A DNA stretch of 19,506 nt from Sulfurimonas sp. (GCF_023228785.1 NZ_JALOAN010000040.1:1-19506), one strand, 5' to 3'; numbered from the stretch's first letter, positions 7,161-15,813 are shown. A program made the numbers and translations. The notes: a model not told the origin generated them from the sequence alone.

Positions 7161-7869
7161 AGCAGTTGACTTAAAGAAAAAGATAAAAGATCTAGAGATA
7201 GTAAAAGGTATGAGCCTTGAAGTTAGTAGTGGAGAAGTTGTAGGACTACTCGGACCAAATGGAGCTGGAAAAACTACTACTTTTTATATGATATGTGGAC
7301 TTGTAGAAGCTAGTGGTGGAGAGGTTTTTTTTGACGATGAAAACATCTCAGATATGCCTCTACATGAAAGAGCCATAAAAGGTATCGGTTATCTTCCACA
7401 AGAGGCTTCTATATTTAAAGATCTCAGTGTTGAGGACAACTTAATGGTAGCAGCACAAGTTGGTTACAAAGACAAAGAGTCTCAAGAGGCTAGGATCTTA
7501 GAACTGCTAGATATGTTTAACATTGAGCCAATTCGTAATCGTAAAGGCATTAGCCTTAGTGGTGGAGAAAGACGCCGTGTTGAAATAGCTCGTGCTTTGG
7601 TTAATCGTCCTAAGTTTTTACTTCTAGATGAACCTTTTGCAGGAGTAGATCCCATAGCTGTTATGGACATACAAAATGTGATCCATCAGCTTGTTTCTTA
7701 CAACATTGGGGTTTTAATAACTGATCATAATGTCCGTGAAACACTTGCAGTTTGCGATCGAGCCTATGTTATAAAAGCAGGTTCACTTCTTGCATCTGGA
7801 ACAAGTGAAGAAATAGGGCGAAATGCAGATGTTAAAAAACACTACTTAGGCGAGGAGTTTAAGCTTTAA
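7147..7869 (+). CDS. lptB: Lipopolysaccharide export ABC ATPase LptB
   Basis: LptB drives the inner-membrane LptB2FG complex that extracts lipopolysaccharide and pushes it along the Lpt bridge to the outer membrane. The 240 residues show Walker A GPNGAGKT (36-43), the Q-loop YLPQEASIF (Gln85), the signature LSGGERRR (137-144), Walker B LLLDEPFAGVDP (158-169) and the switch His194 in ITDHNVRE. The DEPFAGVDP and GERRRVEIARAL wording is specific to LptB-type ATPases. It overlaps tsaE by 14 bases and is followed 12 bases later by rpoN. A palindrome covers its stop codon. LptF, LptG and LptC are not in the window. Confidence 0.95.
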   Translation: MHTLRAVDLKKKIKDLEIVKGMSLEVSSGEVVGLLGPNGAGKTTTFYMICGLVEASGGEVFFDDENISDMPLHERAIKGIGYLPQEASIFKDLSVEDNLMVAAQVGYKDKESQEARILELLDMFNIEPIRNRKGISLSGGERRRVEIARALVNRPKFLLLDEPFAGVDPIAVMDIQNVIHQLVSYNIGVLITDHNVRETLAVCDRAYVIKAGSLLASGTSEEIGRNADVKKHYLGEEFKL

Positions 7870-7876
7870 GCTTAAA
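7858..7876 (+). promoter_or_regulatory. Palindrome between a GAGGAG site and the rpoN start
   Basis: TTTAAGCTTTAAGCTTAAA is a perfect palindrome with nine-base arms around T7867; as RNA it can form a stem of about seven pairs with a TTTAA loop. It covers the lptB stop. A strong GAGGAG lies immediately before it (7852-7857), 24 bases from the rpoN ATG, and the only sequence after it is AAATC before the ATG. Folding it out would leave five bases between GGAG and ATG, an ideal spacing. The palindrome is seen directly; the bridging role is inference. Confidence 0.45.
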
Positions 7877-7881
7877 AAATC

Positions 7882-9150
7882 ATGGCTACACTAAGGCAAA
7901 ACACCAGCGTTGCAACTAAGCACAAACTCTCAAACACTTTGAGAAACTGGCTTCCCATACTTCATTCTAGTCTTGGAGATCTCGGTGATGCTATGGCTCC
8001 TTTTGTTGAGTCCAACCCTGTTGTTGAAATAAAATCAGGTTATGAAGAAGAGTTTGCAAAAAAGATCCCTAAAAAGATTTTAAGCGGACATGTAAGTAAC
8101 TCAAGAACGGAGCAAATAGAAGCTCTAACCATTCAGACTAGATCTCTTTATGAGATCTTGGATGAACAGATAGGAAAACCACTTTTTCCAACTCCACTCT
8201 CACAAAAAATAGCCTCTTTTGTAGTAGAAAACTTAGATGAAAATGGTTACTATGAGGGAGACACAAGTAGTTTTTGTGAAAAAAACAAGCTTAGCGAAGA
8301 TGAGTTTGAAAAAGTTCGCCTTCGTTTTGCTTTTATAGAGCCAGTTGGTATTGCTGCAAAAGATATAGCTGAATCTTTTTTGTTTCAACTAGATAGCTCA
8401 GACATTAGCGATGAAGCTTACCCTCTTTGCAAAGAAGTTATAAACTCACTTGAAGACATACATGATCACTCATCAAAAGAGCATTTTAGTGAAGTTATGA
8501 GAGTTCTCTCAAGCTTTAAAAACCCTCCAGCCATAGAATACCAAGAGGACTCAGCTCAAGTAGTTCCAGATCTTATGATCTTTTTTAATGATGAAGAAGA
8601 GATAGAAATAAAGCTAAACGATGAGTACTACCCAACCATAAAAATAGACACTAACTACGCGGTTGAGCATGAGTTTATAACTCAAAAGATCAAAGAAGCA
8701 AAAAGCCTTGTAGATGCTCTTGATATGAGGCGTGCGACACTTTACAAAGTAGGGCTTATGATCGTTGAGTACCAGTACGAGTTTTTTGTAGGTGGGCAGA
8801 TCATGCCACTTACTCTAAAGACTTTAGCAGATGAGTTTGGACACAATCCATCGACGATCTCACGAGCCATAGCAAACAAGTACATAGCTTGTGATCGTGG
8901 TGTTTTTGCTATGAAAGAGTTTTTTACAACTGCCATAGATGAAGATGTCTCAAACGCAGCCATAAAAGAGTTTTTAGTAGGACTCATTAAACAAGAAAAT
9001 CGCTTAAAACCACTAAGCGATATGAAACTTCTAGATCTCATACAAGAGAAGTTTAAAGTTAAAATGGTTAGACGCACCATCGCAAAGTATAGAAAACAAC
9101 TAAATATAGCAGGTTCAAGTGAGCGAAAAAAACTCTATCATCTACATTAA
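7882..9150 (+). CDS. rpoN: RNA polymerase sigma-54 factor
   Basis: Sigma-54 directs RNA polymerase to -24/-12 promoters that need an enhancer-binding ATPase; in Campylobacterota it drives middle and late flagellar genes. At 422 residues it is shorter than the E. coli protein (477). Region I (about 1-50) is divergent: the glutamine-rich start is replaced by KHKLSNTLRNWLPILHSSLGDLGDAMAPFVESNPVVE, which still aligns with the ELxxxxxxxLxxNPxLE helix. The -12 binding helix-turn-helix is LKTLADEFGHNPSTISRAIANKYI, near 312-335. The RpoN box is VRRTIAKYRK (396-405), against the usual ARRTVAKYRE. No close Shine-Dalgarno precedes the ATG; see the palindrome upstream. The end overlaps the next gene by 32 bases. 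Confidence 0.95.
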   Translation: MATLRQNTSVATKHKLSNTLRNWLPILHSSLGDLGDAMAPFVESNPVVEIKSGYEEEFAKKIPKKILSGHVSNSRTEQIEALTIQTRSLYEILDEQIGKPLFPTPLSQKIASFVVENLDENGYYEGDTSSFCEKNKLSEDEFEKVRLRFAFIEPVGIAAKDIAESFLFQLDSSDISDEAYPLCKEVINSLEDIHDHSSKEHFSEVMRVLSSFKNPPAIEYQEDSAQVVPDLMIFFNDEEEIEIKLNDEYYPTIKIDTNYAVEHEFITQKIKEAKSLVDALDMRRATLYKVGLMIVEYQYEFFVGGQIMPLTLKTLADEFGHNPSTISRAIANKYIACDRGVFAMKEFFTTAIDEDVSNAAIKEFLVGLIKQENRLKPLSDMKLLDLIQEKFKVKMVRRTIAKYRKQLNIAGSSERKKLYHLH

Positions 9151-9892
9151 AGAGCGACTAGACAAAGAGGCTAAAAAGCGAGATGACGCAAATGAAGTCT
9201 CTAAAGATAAGCTAGATCCAATCTTAGTTGCTAAGAGACACAAAGATCCAAACATCTCTTTGATCTGTGCTTTGTTCGCCTATGGTGGAGTTAAACAGAT
9301 AGTTAAGTTTTTAGACTCACTAGACTTTGAACTTTTAAAAAAGAGTGACAAAGAGATCAAAGAGGCTCTAAAAAACCACTACTACAGGTTTCAAAAAAGT
9401 GAAGATGTTATAGCTCTTTTTATATCCCTAAAGAGACTAAATGAAAAAAGCTCGCTAGAAGAGATCTTTAAAGTAGCTTACCTAAAAGAGAGATCTGTTA
9501 TACATGGGATCAACGCTCTTATAGAGAGTATAAACTCATCATATCCGCATGATACTCAAGGTTATAGATTCTTAACTTCAAAAGTAACCACAAAAACCAA
9601 AGGAGCAGGGGCACTAAAAAGATGGATGATGTTTTTGCGCTGGATGGTAAGAGAGGACAACATAGATATGGGACTTTGGAGCTGTGTAGATAGAGCAGAT
9701 CTTATAATGCCACTAGACACCCACACATTTAATGTCTCAAAAAAACTTGGACTACTTCACAGAAAAACCTACGACTTACAAGCTGCAATAGAACTTACAG
9801 AGATGTTAAAGAGCTTTGATGAGAAAGATCCGCTAAAGTATGACTTTGCTTTGTATAGGATCGGGCAAGAGAAACTACTTGAAATTAATTAA
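9119..9892 (+). CDS. TIGR02757/DUF2400 family protein
   Basis: The 257-residue protein has the conserved C-terminal block of this family: ADLIMPLDTHTFNVSKKLGL near 192-211, then a LTEMLKSFDEKDPLKYDFALYRIG segment. The all-helical layout and the LDTH motif suggest a relation to helix-hairpin-helix DNA glycosylases, but no catalytic function is established. It begins at a GTG (MSEKNS) inside rpoN, 32 bases before the rpoN stop, with AGG six bases upstream. The KKRDDANEVSKDKLDPI stretch that follows matches the family N-terminus, which supports this early start. Translation is probably coupled to rpoN. Confidence 0.8.
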   Translation: MSEKNSIIYIKERLDKEAKKRDDANEVSKDKLDPILVAKRHKDPNISLICALFAYGGVKQIVKFLDSLDFELLKKSDKEIKEALKNHYYRFQKSEDVIALFISLKRLNEKSSLEEIFKVAYLKERSVIHGINALIESINSSYPHDTQGYRFLTSKVTTKTKGAGALKRWMMFLRWMVREDNIDMGLWSCVDRADLIMPLDTHTFNVSKKLGLLHRKTYDLQAAIELTEMLKSFDEKDPLKYDFALYRIGQEKLLEIN

Positions 9893-9906
9893 TATTAGGA
9901 ACAAAC

Positions 9907-10500
9907 ATGCAACATGATAACTTTAAACATAGAGCTAAAGACTGGGATAAAAGAAGTAATACTAATACTAAAACTATTGGTGGTGCGATACTAGAGAGAT
10001 TTGCTCTTCATAGTGAAATGGAACTCTTAGACTTTGGATCTGGAACTGGACTTTTGGGTTTTGAGATCGCACAGCATGTTAAAAAGGTTTATGGAGTCGA
10101 TACATCTGCTAGTATGCTAGAACAACTTAGTGCAAAAAATACTCCTGAACTTAGTATTGAAATAGTGCACCAAGACATCATACAAACACCGCTACAAAGA
10201 AGTTTTGATGGGCTTATAAGCTCTATGACTCTTCACCACATAGAAGATCTGCACCTGTTTTTTTCTACAATTCACTCAAACATAGAAGAAGATGGTTTTA
10301 TTGCCATTGCAGATCTAGAGCTTGAAGATGGTAGTTTTCACTCCGACAACACAGGAGTTTTTCACTTTGGTTTTGACACAGATGAACTACAACGCATTGC
10401 CTCAAGAAGCGGTTTTAGAGATGTTGAGATCTCACAAGTAAACACTATAAAAAAACCACATAAAGAGTATGGTGTGTTTTTACTTACTGCTACAAAATAG
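9907..10500 (+). CDS. Class I SAM-dependent methyltransferase
   Basis: The 197-residue protein has the Rossmann methyltransferase motifs: ELLDFGSGTGLLGFEIA (39-55) for SAM binding, YGVDTS for the ribose-binding acidic position, and a SSMTLHHIEDL motif IV. The start FKHRAKDWDKRSN resembles small-molecule methyltransferases of the UbiE/COQ5-like Methyltransf_11/25 group. The substrate cannot be told. The ATG at 9907 follows a clear AGGA at 9897-9900. It lies 14 bases after the TIGR02757 gene and is likely part of the same transcript. Confidence 0.85.
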   Translation: MQHDNFKHRAKDWDKRSNTNTKTIGGAILERFALHSEMELLDFGSGTGLLGFEIAQHVKKVYGVDTSASMLEQLSAKNTPELSIEIVHQDIIQTPLQRSFDGLISSMTLHHIEDLHLFFSTIHSNIEEDGFIAIADLELEDGSFHSDNTGVFHFGFDTDELQRIASRSGFRDVEISQVNTIKKPHKEYGVFLLTATK

Positions 10501-10512
10501 TTTTATAAAGAT

Positions 10513-11961
10513 ATGATATCTCAAATGAAAAAAATACTCTTTTACATACTTTTAACGCAAGCTATTTTGTACTCATGTGCTACATGTTCGTTTATGATCC
10601 CTACTGCGGATGTTGGGTTGAAAATACCTATACAAAACAACAAACTTCAAAAAATAGAGGTGCTTTGGCACTTCTCCGATGTTTACACTTCTGAGCTAAC
10701 CCTAAATTATGATAAAAATAAAAATCTTATCTTAGATAAAGAAGAATTAGACAAAGTTTTAGAGATTAAACTGGGTTATCTTGTACCAAAAAATATGCTC
10801 ACACTCATAAAATATGGAGATAGTGATCATGAAAACATCATAGATGCGACTTATGATGATTTTAGTGTAGAAGTAGTAGATAAAAGACTTCTATTTCGAT
10901 TTAACATCTTTGTAGATATAGATATAAAAGATAAGCATATAATCTCTTTTTTGTTTGAAGATGATGAAGCTTTTTTTAGTTTTATAGTTGAAAATGTTGA
11001 TATACAGACAAAAGATCTCTATTTTCTTAAAAATCTTTACCTCTTTAGCACTGCTCTGTTTTTCAGTTTTGATCCAATTGAAAATACTTTAGAGATAGAA
11101 GATACGAAAATGCAGTCTCACACTATATCAAAAGATGATGTAGTTATAAATGATGAGATAGTAGAACAAGAAGAGCCACAACAACAAGATGAGGGAATAA
11201 CACAAGAAAACCTTTTACTTCAAACTATAGAGAAGTTAAAGTCTCTTTTTAAAGAGGCTGATGAGAGCAAAAAACCTTTAACTTATCTGCTTATTTTACT
11301 TTTTGCGTATGTTTATGGACTTGTTCATGCGATAGGTCCAGGACATGGAAAAACACTCGTAGCTAGTTACTTTCTCTCAAATGACAGATCTTATACTAAA
11401 GCCTTTTTTATCTCTCTTGCCATTGGAGTTGTGCATACTTTTTCAGCCTTTTTACTTACTCTTTTAATCTACTTTGTTGTAGAGACTTTTTTGGCTCAGT
11501 TTATGCAAAACACCATTATGTTAACTACAAAAGTCTCAGCTTTTGTTATCATCGCAATAGCGCTTTATCTGCTATACAAAAAGCTAAAAGCCTATAGAGC
11601 TAAAAAGAGTATGATGAGCTTTAGCACAACTCCACACGAGTCAAGTTGTGGTTGTGGATCTTGTAAGGTAGATCAAAACTCTACAGATCTAGCTCTTATT
11701 GTCTCTGCTGGCATCATTCCATGTCCTGGAACTGTTACTATTTTCATCTTTTCACTCTCAATGGGGATGTATTTTTTAGGATTTTTATCGGCTTTTGTTA
11801 TGAGTTTAGGAATGAGCACCATAATTTTTCTCTCAGCTATTATAAGTGTAAGTGTGCGTAAAAAAACCTCACAAAAGCATACAAAAATCCAAATCATATT
11901 AGAGTATCTATCTCTAGCTCTCATTTTTATCTTAGGAATTGTGTTATTTTTCTCAACTTAG
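10513..11961 (+). CDS. NicO-type nickel/cobalt transporter with N-terminal DUF1007-like domain
   Basis: The 482-residue protein has three parts. Residues 5-22 are a signal-like helix. About 27-190 form a beta-rich periplasmic domain like DUF1007, which includes an EF-hand-like loop, DKNKNLILDKEE (67-78). After an acidic, glutamine-rich linker (200-235) comes a membrane domain with about six helices. It has HAIGPGHGKT (272-281) and IIPCPGT (401-407), the hallmarks of the NicO/RcnA family, and a cytoplasmic-type loop HESSCGCGSC (375-384) with three cysteines that could bind metal. Export versus import of Ni or Co is not decided by sequence. A second ATG at 10525 gives a neater signal peptide (MKKILFY) and may be the true start. 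Nickel hydrogenase genes are not in the window. Confidence 0.8.
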   Translation: MISQMKKILFYILLTQAILYSCATCSFMIPTADVGLKIPIQNNKLQKIEVLWHFSDVYTSELTLNYDKNKNLILDKEELDKVLEIKLGYLVPKNMLTLIKYGDSDHENIIDATYDDFSVEVVDKRLLFRFNIFVDIDIKDKHIISFLFEDDEAFFSFIVENVDIQTKDLYFLKNLYLFSTALFFSFDPIENTLEIEDTKMQSHTISKDDVVINDEIVEQEEPQQQDEGITQENLLLQTIEKLKSLFKEADESKKPLTYLLILLFAYVYGLVHAIGPGHGKTLVASYFLSNDRSYTKAFFISLAIGVVHTFSAFLLTLLIYFVVETFLAQFMQNTIMLTTKVSAFVIIAIALYLLYKKLKAYRAKKSMMSFSTTPHESSCGCGSCKVDQNSTDLALIVSAGIIPCPGTVTIFIFSLSMGMYFLGFLSAFVMSLGMSTIIFLSAIISVSVRKKTSQKHTKIQIILEYLSLALIFILGIVLFFST

Positions 11962-11998
11962 TAAGAGTTGTGAAAAATTAAATGGTGACAAATTTCGG

Positions 11999-12036
11999 TA
12001 TAATCGCATCTTTAATATAAATTTTATTTCAAGGAG
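11999..12036 (+). promoter_or_regulatory. Promoter and strong ribosome site for the CoA-binding/ilvA unit
   Basis: A consensus TATAAT at 11999-12004 is followed by a 35-base A/T-rich leader and AAGGAG at 12031-12036. That spacing is three bases to the ATG at 12040 and six to the ATG at 12043, so the second may be the real start. No -35 is evident, and no leader peptide precedes ilvA. Confidence 0.65.
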
Positions 12037-12039
12037 ATT

Positions 12040-12474
12040 ATGATGGAGTGTGAGTTTCCCTCAGTAAATTCGAACAAACAAGAGATAGAAAAAATTTTTA
12101 AAGATATAAAAACTATTGCTGTAGTAGGTCTCTCTCCAGATGAGAGCAAGGCTAGTCATAGAGTGGCAGCTTATCTTCAAGAGAGTGGCTACAAAATAGT
12201 TCCAATCTATCCAAAAGAAGAGACTATACTTGGAGAAAAAGTATATAGATCTTTAAAAGAGATTCCATTTGAGATCGATATGGTAGATATTTTTAGAAAA
12301 CCAAAAGCGCTTGATGATGTAGCAGATGCTTGTATCCAAAGAGGTGATGTTAAAGTCTTTTGGTCACAGATTGGCATTGTAAACAATGAGGCTGCACAAA
12401 GAGCTAAAGATGCAGGAATGAGAGTTGTACAAAACTTATGTGCGATGGTAGAACATAAAACGTTGGAAGGTTAG
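12040..12474 (+). CDS. CoA-binding domain protein (YccU-like)
   Basis: The 144-residue protein is a single CoA-binding Rossmann domain of the YccU/COG1832 family. AVVGLSPDESKASHRVAAYLQ (27-47) forms the nucleotide-binding turn, followed by GYKIVPIYPKE, a KVYRSLKEIP segment and the VFWSQIGIVNNEAAQRAKDAGMRVVQN core. Proteins of this family bind CoA, but their role is unknown. Either ATG 12040 or 12043 could be the start. It lies five bases upstream of ilvA, which suggests cotranscription but does not reveal a functional link. Confidence 0.85.
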   Translation: MMECEFPSVNSNKQEIEKIFKDIKTIAVVGLSPDESKASHRVAAYLQESGYKIVPIYPKEETILGEKVYRSLKEIPFEIDMVDIFRKPKALDDVADACIQRGDVKVFWSQIGIVNNEAAQRAKDAGMRVVQNLCAMVEHKTLEG

Positions 12475-12479
12475 GCAAG

Positions 12480-13685
12480 TTGTTAGATATAGAAATGATT
12501 TATAAAGCAAAAGATACAATAGCGGAGGTTATTTCACAAACTCCATTTTCATATGCTCCACATCTCAGCAAGATCTCATCTATGGAGATCTACTTAAAAA
12601 AAGAGAACCTTCAAATAACTGGTGCTTTTAAGATACGAGGTGCTTATAACAAGATAGCATCACTAACTAAAGCACAAAAAGATTGTGGTGTAATAGCTGC
12701 AAGTGCTGGAAATCACGCTCAAGGTGTGGCTCTTAGTGCTTCAAAGTTTGGCATCAGAGCAGTTATCGTTATGCCAGATTCTACTCCTCTTACAAAAATA
12801 GATGGCGTAAAGCTCTACGGCGCGGAAGTTATACTAGCAGGTTCAAACTATGATGAAGCCTATGCTTATGCAAAAGAGTTTGGATCAAAAAACTCTTTGA
12901 CATTTGTGCATCCTTTTGAAGATACAGAGGTTATGGCTGGTCAGGGAACTGTAGCTTTAGAGATTTTAGAATCATGTAAAGATCTTGATGCAGTAGTTAT
13001 CCCAGTTGGTGGTGGCGGTCTTATTGCAGGAATGGCTACTGCTATAAAGAGTATAAATCCAAACATAGAAGTTATAGGAGTTAGTGCAAAAGGTGCTCCT
13101 GCTTTTAAAGACTCATATGAGCTTAAAAAAGCAGTAGACTCTCTAAGTGTTAGAACAATTGCTGATGGTATAGCTGTTAGAGACACTTCTTCCATTACTC
13201 TTGCTTATGCATTGAAGAGTGTAGATCGTTTTGTTAGTGTAGATGATGCAGAGATAGCTAGTGCTATTTTAGCTCTTCTTGAGAAACAAAAACTTGTAGT
13301 TGAGGGTGCTGGAGCTGCTGCTGTGGCTGCTGTTATTCATAACAAACTAGATCATTTAAAGGGTAAAAAAGTAGCTTTAGTTTTAAGTGGCGGAAATATG
13401 GATGTCACACTTTTGTCTGTAATTATTGAAAAAGGACTTTTAAAGTCTGGCAGAAAGATGAAACTAACTGTTACTCTTATAGATAAACCTGGCTCACTTA
13501 TGCGCTTTACCGAGATACTAAAAGAGCTAAATGCAAACATTGTTCACATATCATATGATAGAACTTCGATCTCACTTGATTATGGCGATGCAAATGTTAC
13601 TGTTCACATGGAGACAAAAGGTCAAGCACATCAAAAAGAGATAGAAGATATGCTAAGGGCTGAGGGGTATTTAAGAGATCATTAG
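12480..13685 (+). CDS. ilvA: Threonine ammonia-lyase (threonine deaminase)
   Basis: Converts threonine to 2-oxobutanoate and ammonia, the first step of isoleucine synthesis. The 401-residue PLP enzyme has KIRGA with the Schiff-base Lys51, SAGNHAQG (75-82) and the phosphate-binding PVGGGGLIAG (175-184). A C-terminal ACT domain (about 325-401: MKLTVTLIDKPGSLMRFTEIL) makes it the shorter, single-ACT type. That domain suggests allosteric control, but the effector is not readable. The start is TTG with GGAAGG nine bases upstream; ATG at 12495 is an alternative. It ends one base before the propeller gene. Together with ilvB and ilvH 2.2 kb downstream it covers the entry into branched-chain amino acid synthesis. 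Confidence 0.93.
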   Translation: MLDIEMIYKAKDTIAEVISQTPFSYAPHLSKISSMEIYLKKENLQITGAFKIRGAYNKIASLTKAQKDCGVIAASAGNHAQGVALSASKFGIRAVIVMPDSTPLTKIDGVKLYGAEVILAGSNYDEAYAYAKEFGSKNSLTFVHPFEDTEVMAGQGTVALEILESCKDLDAVVIPVGGGGLIAGMATAIKSINPNIEVIGVSAKGAPAFKDSYELKKAVDSLSVRTIADGIAVRDTSSITLAYALKSVDRFVSVDDAEIASAILALLEKQKLVVEGAGAAAVAAVIHNKLDHLKGKKVALVLSGGNMDVTLLSVIIEKGLLKSGRKMKLTVTLIDKPGSLMRFTEILKELNANIVHISYDRTSISLDYGDANVTVHMETKGQAHQKEIEDMLRAEGYLRDH

Positions 13686-13686
13686 C

Positions 13687-15813
13687 ATGAAGCCATCAAA
13701 AGAAATAAGTTTTAAAAATGCCATCATTAGAGTTAAAATCATGGAAGATGGTAAGCTTCTAGTGGTAGATGCAAAGAGTGTAGTTAGGTTTTTAGATCTA
13801 GTGACTTTAAAAACAGCATCTGGCTTTAAGTGTGGTGTAGAGTATAAAAGTTTTAAGAGACAAGTCTTTGACTTTAGCGATAATGGACTATATTTTACAC
13901 TTATAAGCGCTACTAAAAAAGAATCGCTACTATATAACGCAAAGAACAAAAAAACGATCGCAAAGATGGATAGACATAGCGGTGAAGTAAACTGTGTGGC
14001 AATTGATCCTAATTCTAAATATATGTTTAGCTGTGGTGATGATGGAAAATCATATGCCATAGATATAGAAAATAAAAAAATAGCCTTTACACTTCCTATC
14101 CACTCTGATTCACTTACAGATATAGCATTTAGTAAAAATGCTCAATGGGTTGCAACTGCGAGTTATGATAAGAAAATCCACCTCTTTAACTTGATAACGA
14201 TGACAAAAAAGCATAGACTCATAGGACACAATGAGGAAGTTTTAAAAGTTCACTTTTTAAGTGAAAATAGACTTCTTAGCGTTGACAAGGCAAATACTGC
14301 TATTGTTTGGGATTGTGAGAAGGGAAAAGTTATTGAACGTTTAGAGGGTATTCATGATGATATATCTTCTATTACATCTAGCGATGATGGGATCTTTCTT
14401 TTTTTGGGAAGTGAGCTCGGTTATGTTATGGTTTTTGAGCTTGAGAGTTATAAGATGCTCTCAAGAAAATATATAAAATTAACATCAACTATAACAGCTC
14501 TTGAGTTTCATGAAAAAACCTCACAACTCATTGTTGCAACTGAGGATGCAGATCTACTTTTTTACCATATCTTCGCATCAGAGGAGCGTATAGCTAAATT
14601 TTTAAGGATAAAAAGTTATAAAAAGATACAAGAGATAGTAGAAGAAAATCCACTATTAGCCTATACAAAGGCATATCAACTTGTTATTTCTATTTGGGAT
14701 TCAACAGTCAAAAAAGCTAGATTGGCACTAGAGAAAAATGATAAAGAAACAGCACTTGAACTTTTTGGAAACTTTCAATATGTACCAGCTAGAAACACTG
14801 CTATAAAAGCAATTATAAAAGAGTATAAAGAGTTTGATAAATTCGCTAAATTTGCACAAGAATCAAAATTTCCTCTTGCTTACGCTCTAGCTCTACAACA
14901 TCCTCATTATCAGGATTCTCAACTATATAAAGCACTTGAATTAAACTGGAAAAAAACTTTTTGTGAAGCTAAAAAATATGCTATTGACCCTAAAGGTGCA
15001 GATCTGGCTCGTGAGATTTTGGCTCCATACAGGGGAGTTACGCAAAAGACAAAGCTAATTCAAGAGCTATTTGCTAAAAGCGAAGTTTACAAACGCTTTC
15101 GAGTAGCTGTTGGACAAAAAGATTATAAAGTGGCTTTTGAGCTTATAAAATTAAACCCATTTTTAAAAGAACTTCCAGATTATATTGCACTTTTAGATTA
15201 TGCTGATTCACTCTATATAAAGAGTCAAAAACTATTTCAGCAAGACAATACTCACGAGGCAATTAAAATGTTAAGAGTCTTAGTAGACTTTAGTGACTTT
15301 ACGGAAGATGCAAAAGAGCTTATGAAAAGTATAGAGTGCAGACATAAATTTTACGCAGCTATAAAAGAAGATGATACAACAACTGCTTATAATATTCTTG
15401 CACAAAACGAAGATCTACAAAGCACTCAAGAAGGAAAAAGACTACAAAAAGAATATAACGATGCAGTAGCAACCGCAAATGAATTTGCACTAGATGCAAA
15501 TATAAAAGAAGTCAATAGAGTTTTAGAAAAATATATGAAAGTAAGCTCTAAAAGCTCTGCATTAGCAGATATATATGGTTGGTGCTATATGGTTGAACTT
15601 GAAAAAGCTATAGAAGAAGAAAAAGAGCAAGTTATTATAGAAAATGGTATAAAAAATTATATTTTATATTTTGGACTTCAAGATCAAATAGAGTCGCTTT
15701 TTAATATTTTTAAAGATAACTATCCACAAACAAAATTAAACCTAGATCTCCAAACTAAAGGCTCTAAAAGTATGTGGCGATCTTCTATGATTGTAAATTC
15801 CATCTTATATTAA
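13687..15813 (+). CDS. WD40-like beta-propeller protein with C-terminal helical-repeat half
   Basis: The 708-residue protein has no recognised signal or membrane segment, so it is probably cytoplasmic. Residues about 10-300 form a beta-propeller of roughly seven WD40-like blades, clearest at GDDGKSYAIDI (117-127), SYDKKIHLFNL (159-169), ANTAIVWD (202-209) and GYVMVFEL (245-252). From about 303 to the end it is alpha-helical, with repeated amphipathic helices such as KARLALEKNDKETALELF, DYKVAFELIKLN and QDNTHEAIKMLRVLV, resembling a TPR-type solenoid. Such proteins act as scaffolds; no catalytic motif is seen. It starts one base after ilvA, so it is cotranscribed, but its link to isoleucine synthesis is unclear. 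Function is unknown. Confidence 0.7.
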   Translation: MKPSKEISFKNAIIRVKIMEDGKLLVVDAKSVVRFLDLVTLKTASGFKCGVEYKSFKRQVFDFSDNGLYFTLISATKKESLLYNAKNKKTIAKMDRHSGEVNCVAIDPNSKYMFSCGDDGKSYAIDIENKKIAFTLPIHSDSLTDIAFSKNAQWVATASYDKKIHLFNLITMTKKHRLIGHNEEVLKVHFLSENRLLSVDKANTAIVWDCEKGKVIERLEGIHDDISSITSSDDGIFLFLGSELGYVMVFELESYKMLSRKYIKLTSTITALEFHEKTSQLIVATEDADLLFYHIFASEERIAKFLRIKSYKKIQEIVEENPLLAYTKAYQLVISIWDSTVKKARLALEKNDKETALELFGNFQYVPARNTAIKAIIKEYKEFDKFAKFAQESKFPLAYALALQHPHYQDSQLYKALELNWKKTFCEAKKYAIDPKGADLAREILAPYRGVTQKTKLIQELFAKSEVYKRFRVAVGQKDYKVAFELIKLNPFLKELPDYIALLDYADSLYIKSQKLFQQDNTHEAIKMLRVLVDFSDFTEDAKELMKSIECRHKFYAAIKEDDTTTAYNILAQNEDLQSTQEGKRLQKEYNDAVATANEFALDANIKEVNRVLEKYMKVSSKSSALADIYGWCYMVELEKAIEEEKEQVIIENGIKNYILYFGLQDQIESLFNIFKDNYPQTKLNLDLQTKGSKSMWRSSMIVNSILY

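Noticed and set aside
11968..11990. A -35 box before the TATAAT at 11999
   Set aside because: TTGTGA at 11968 is 25 bases from the -10, well outside the usual spacing, and sigma-70 promoters of this class generally lack a -35.
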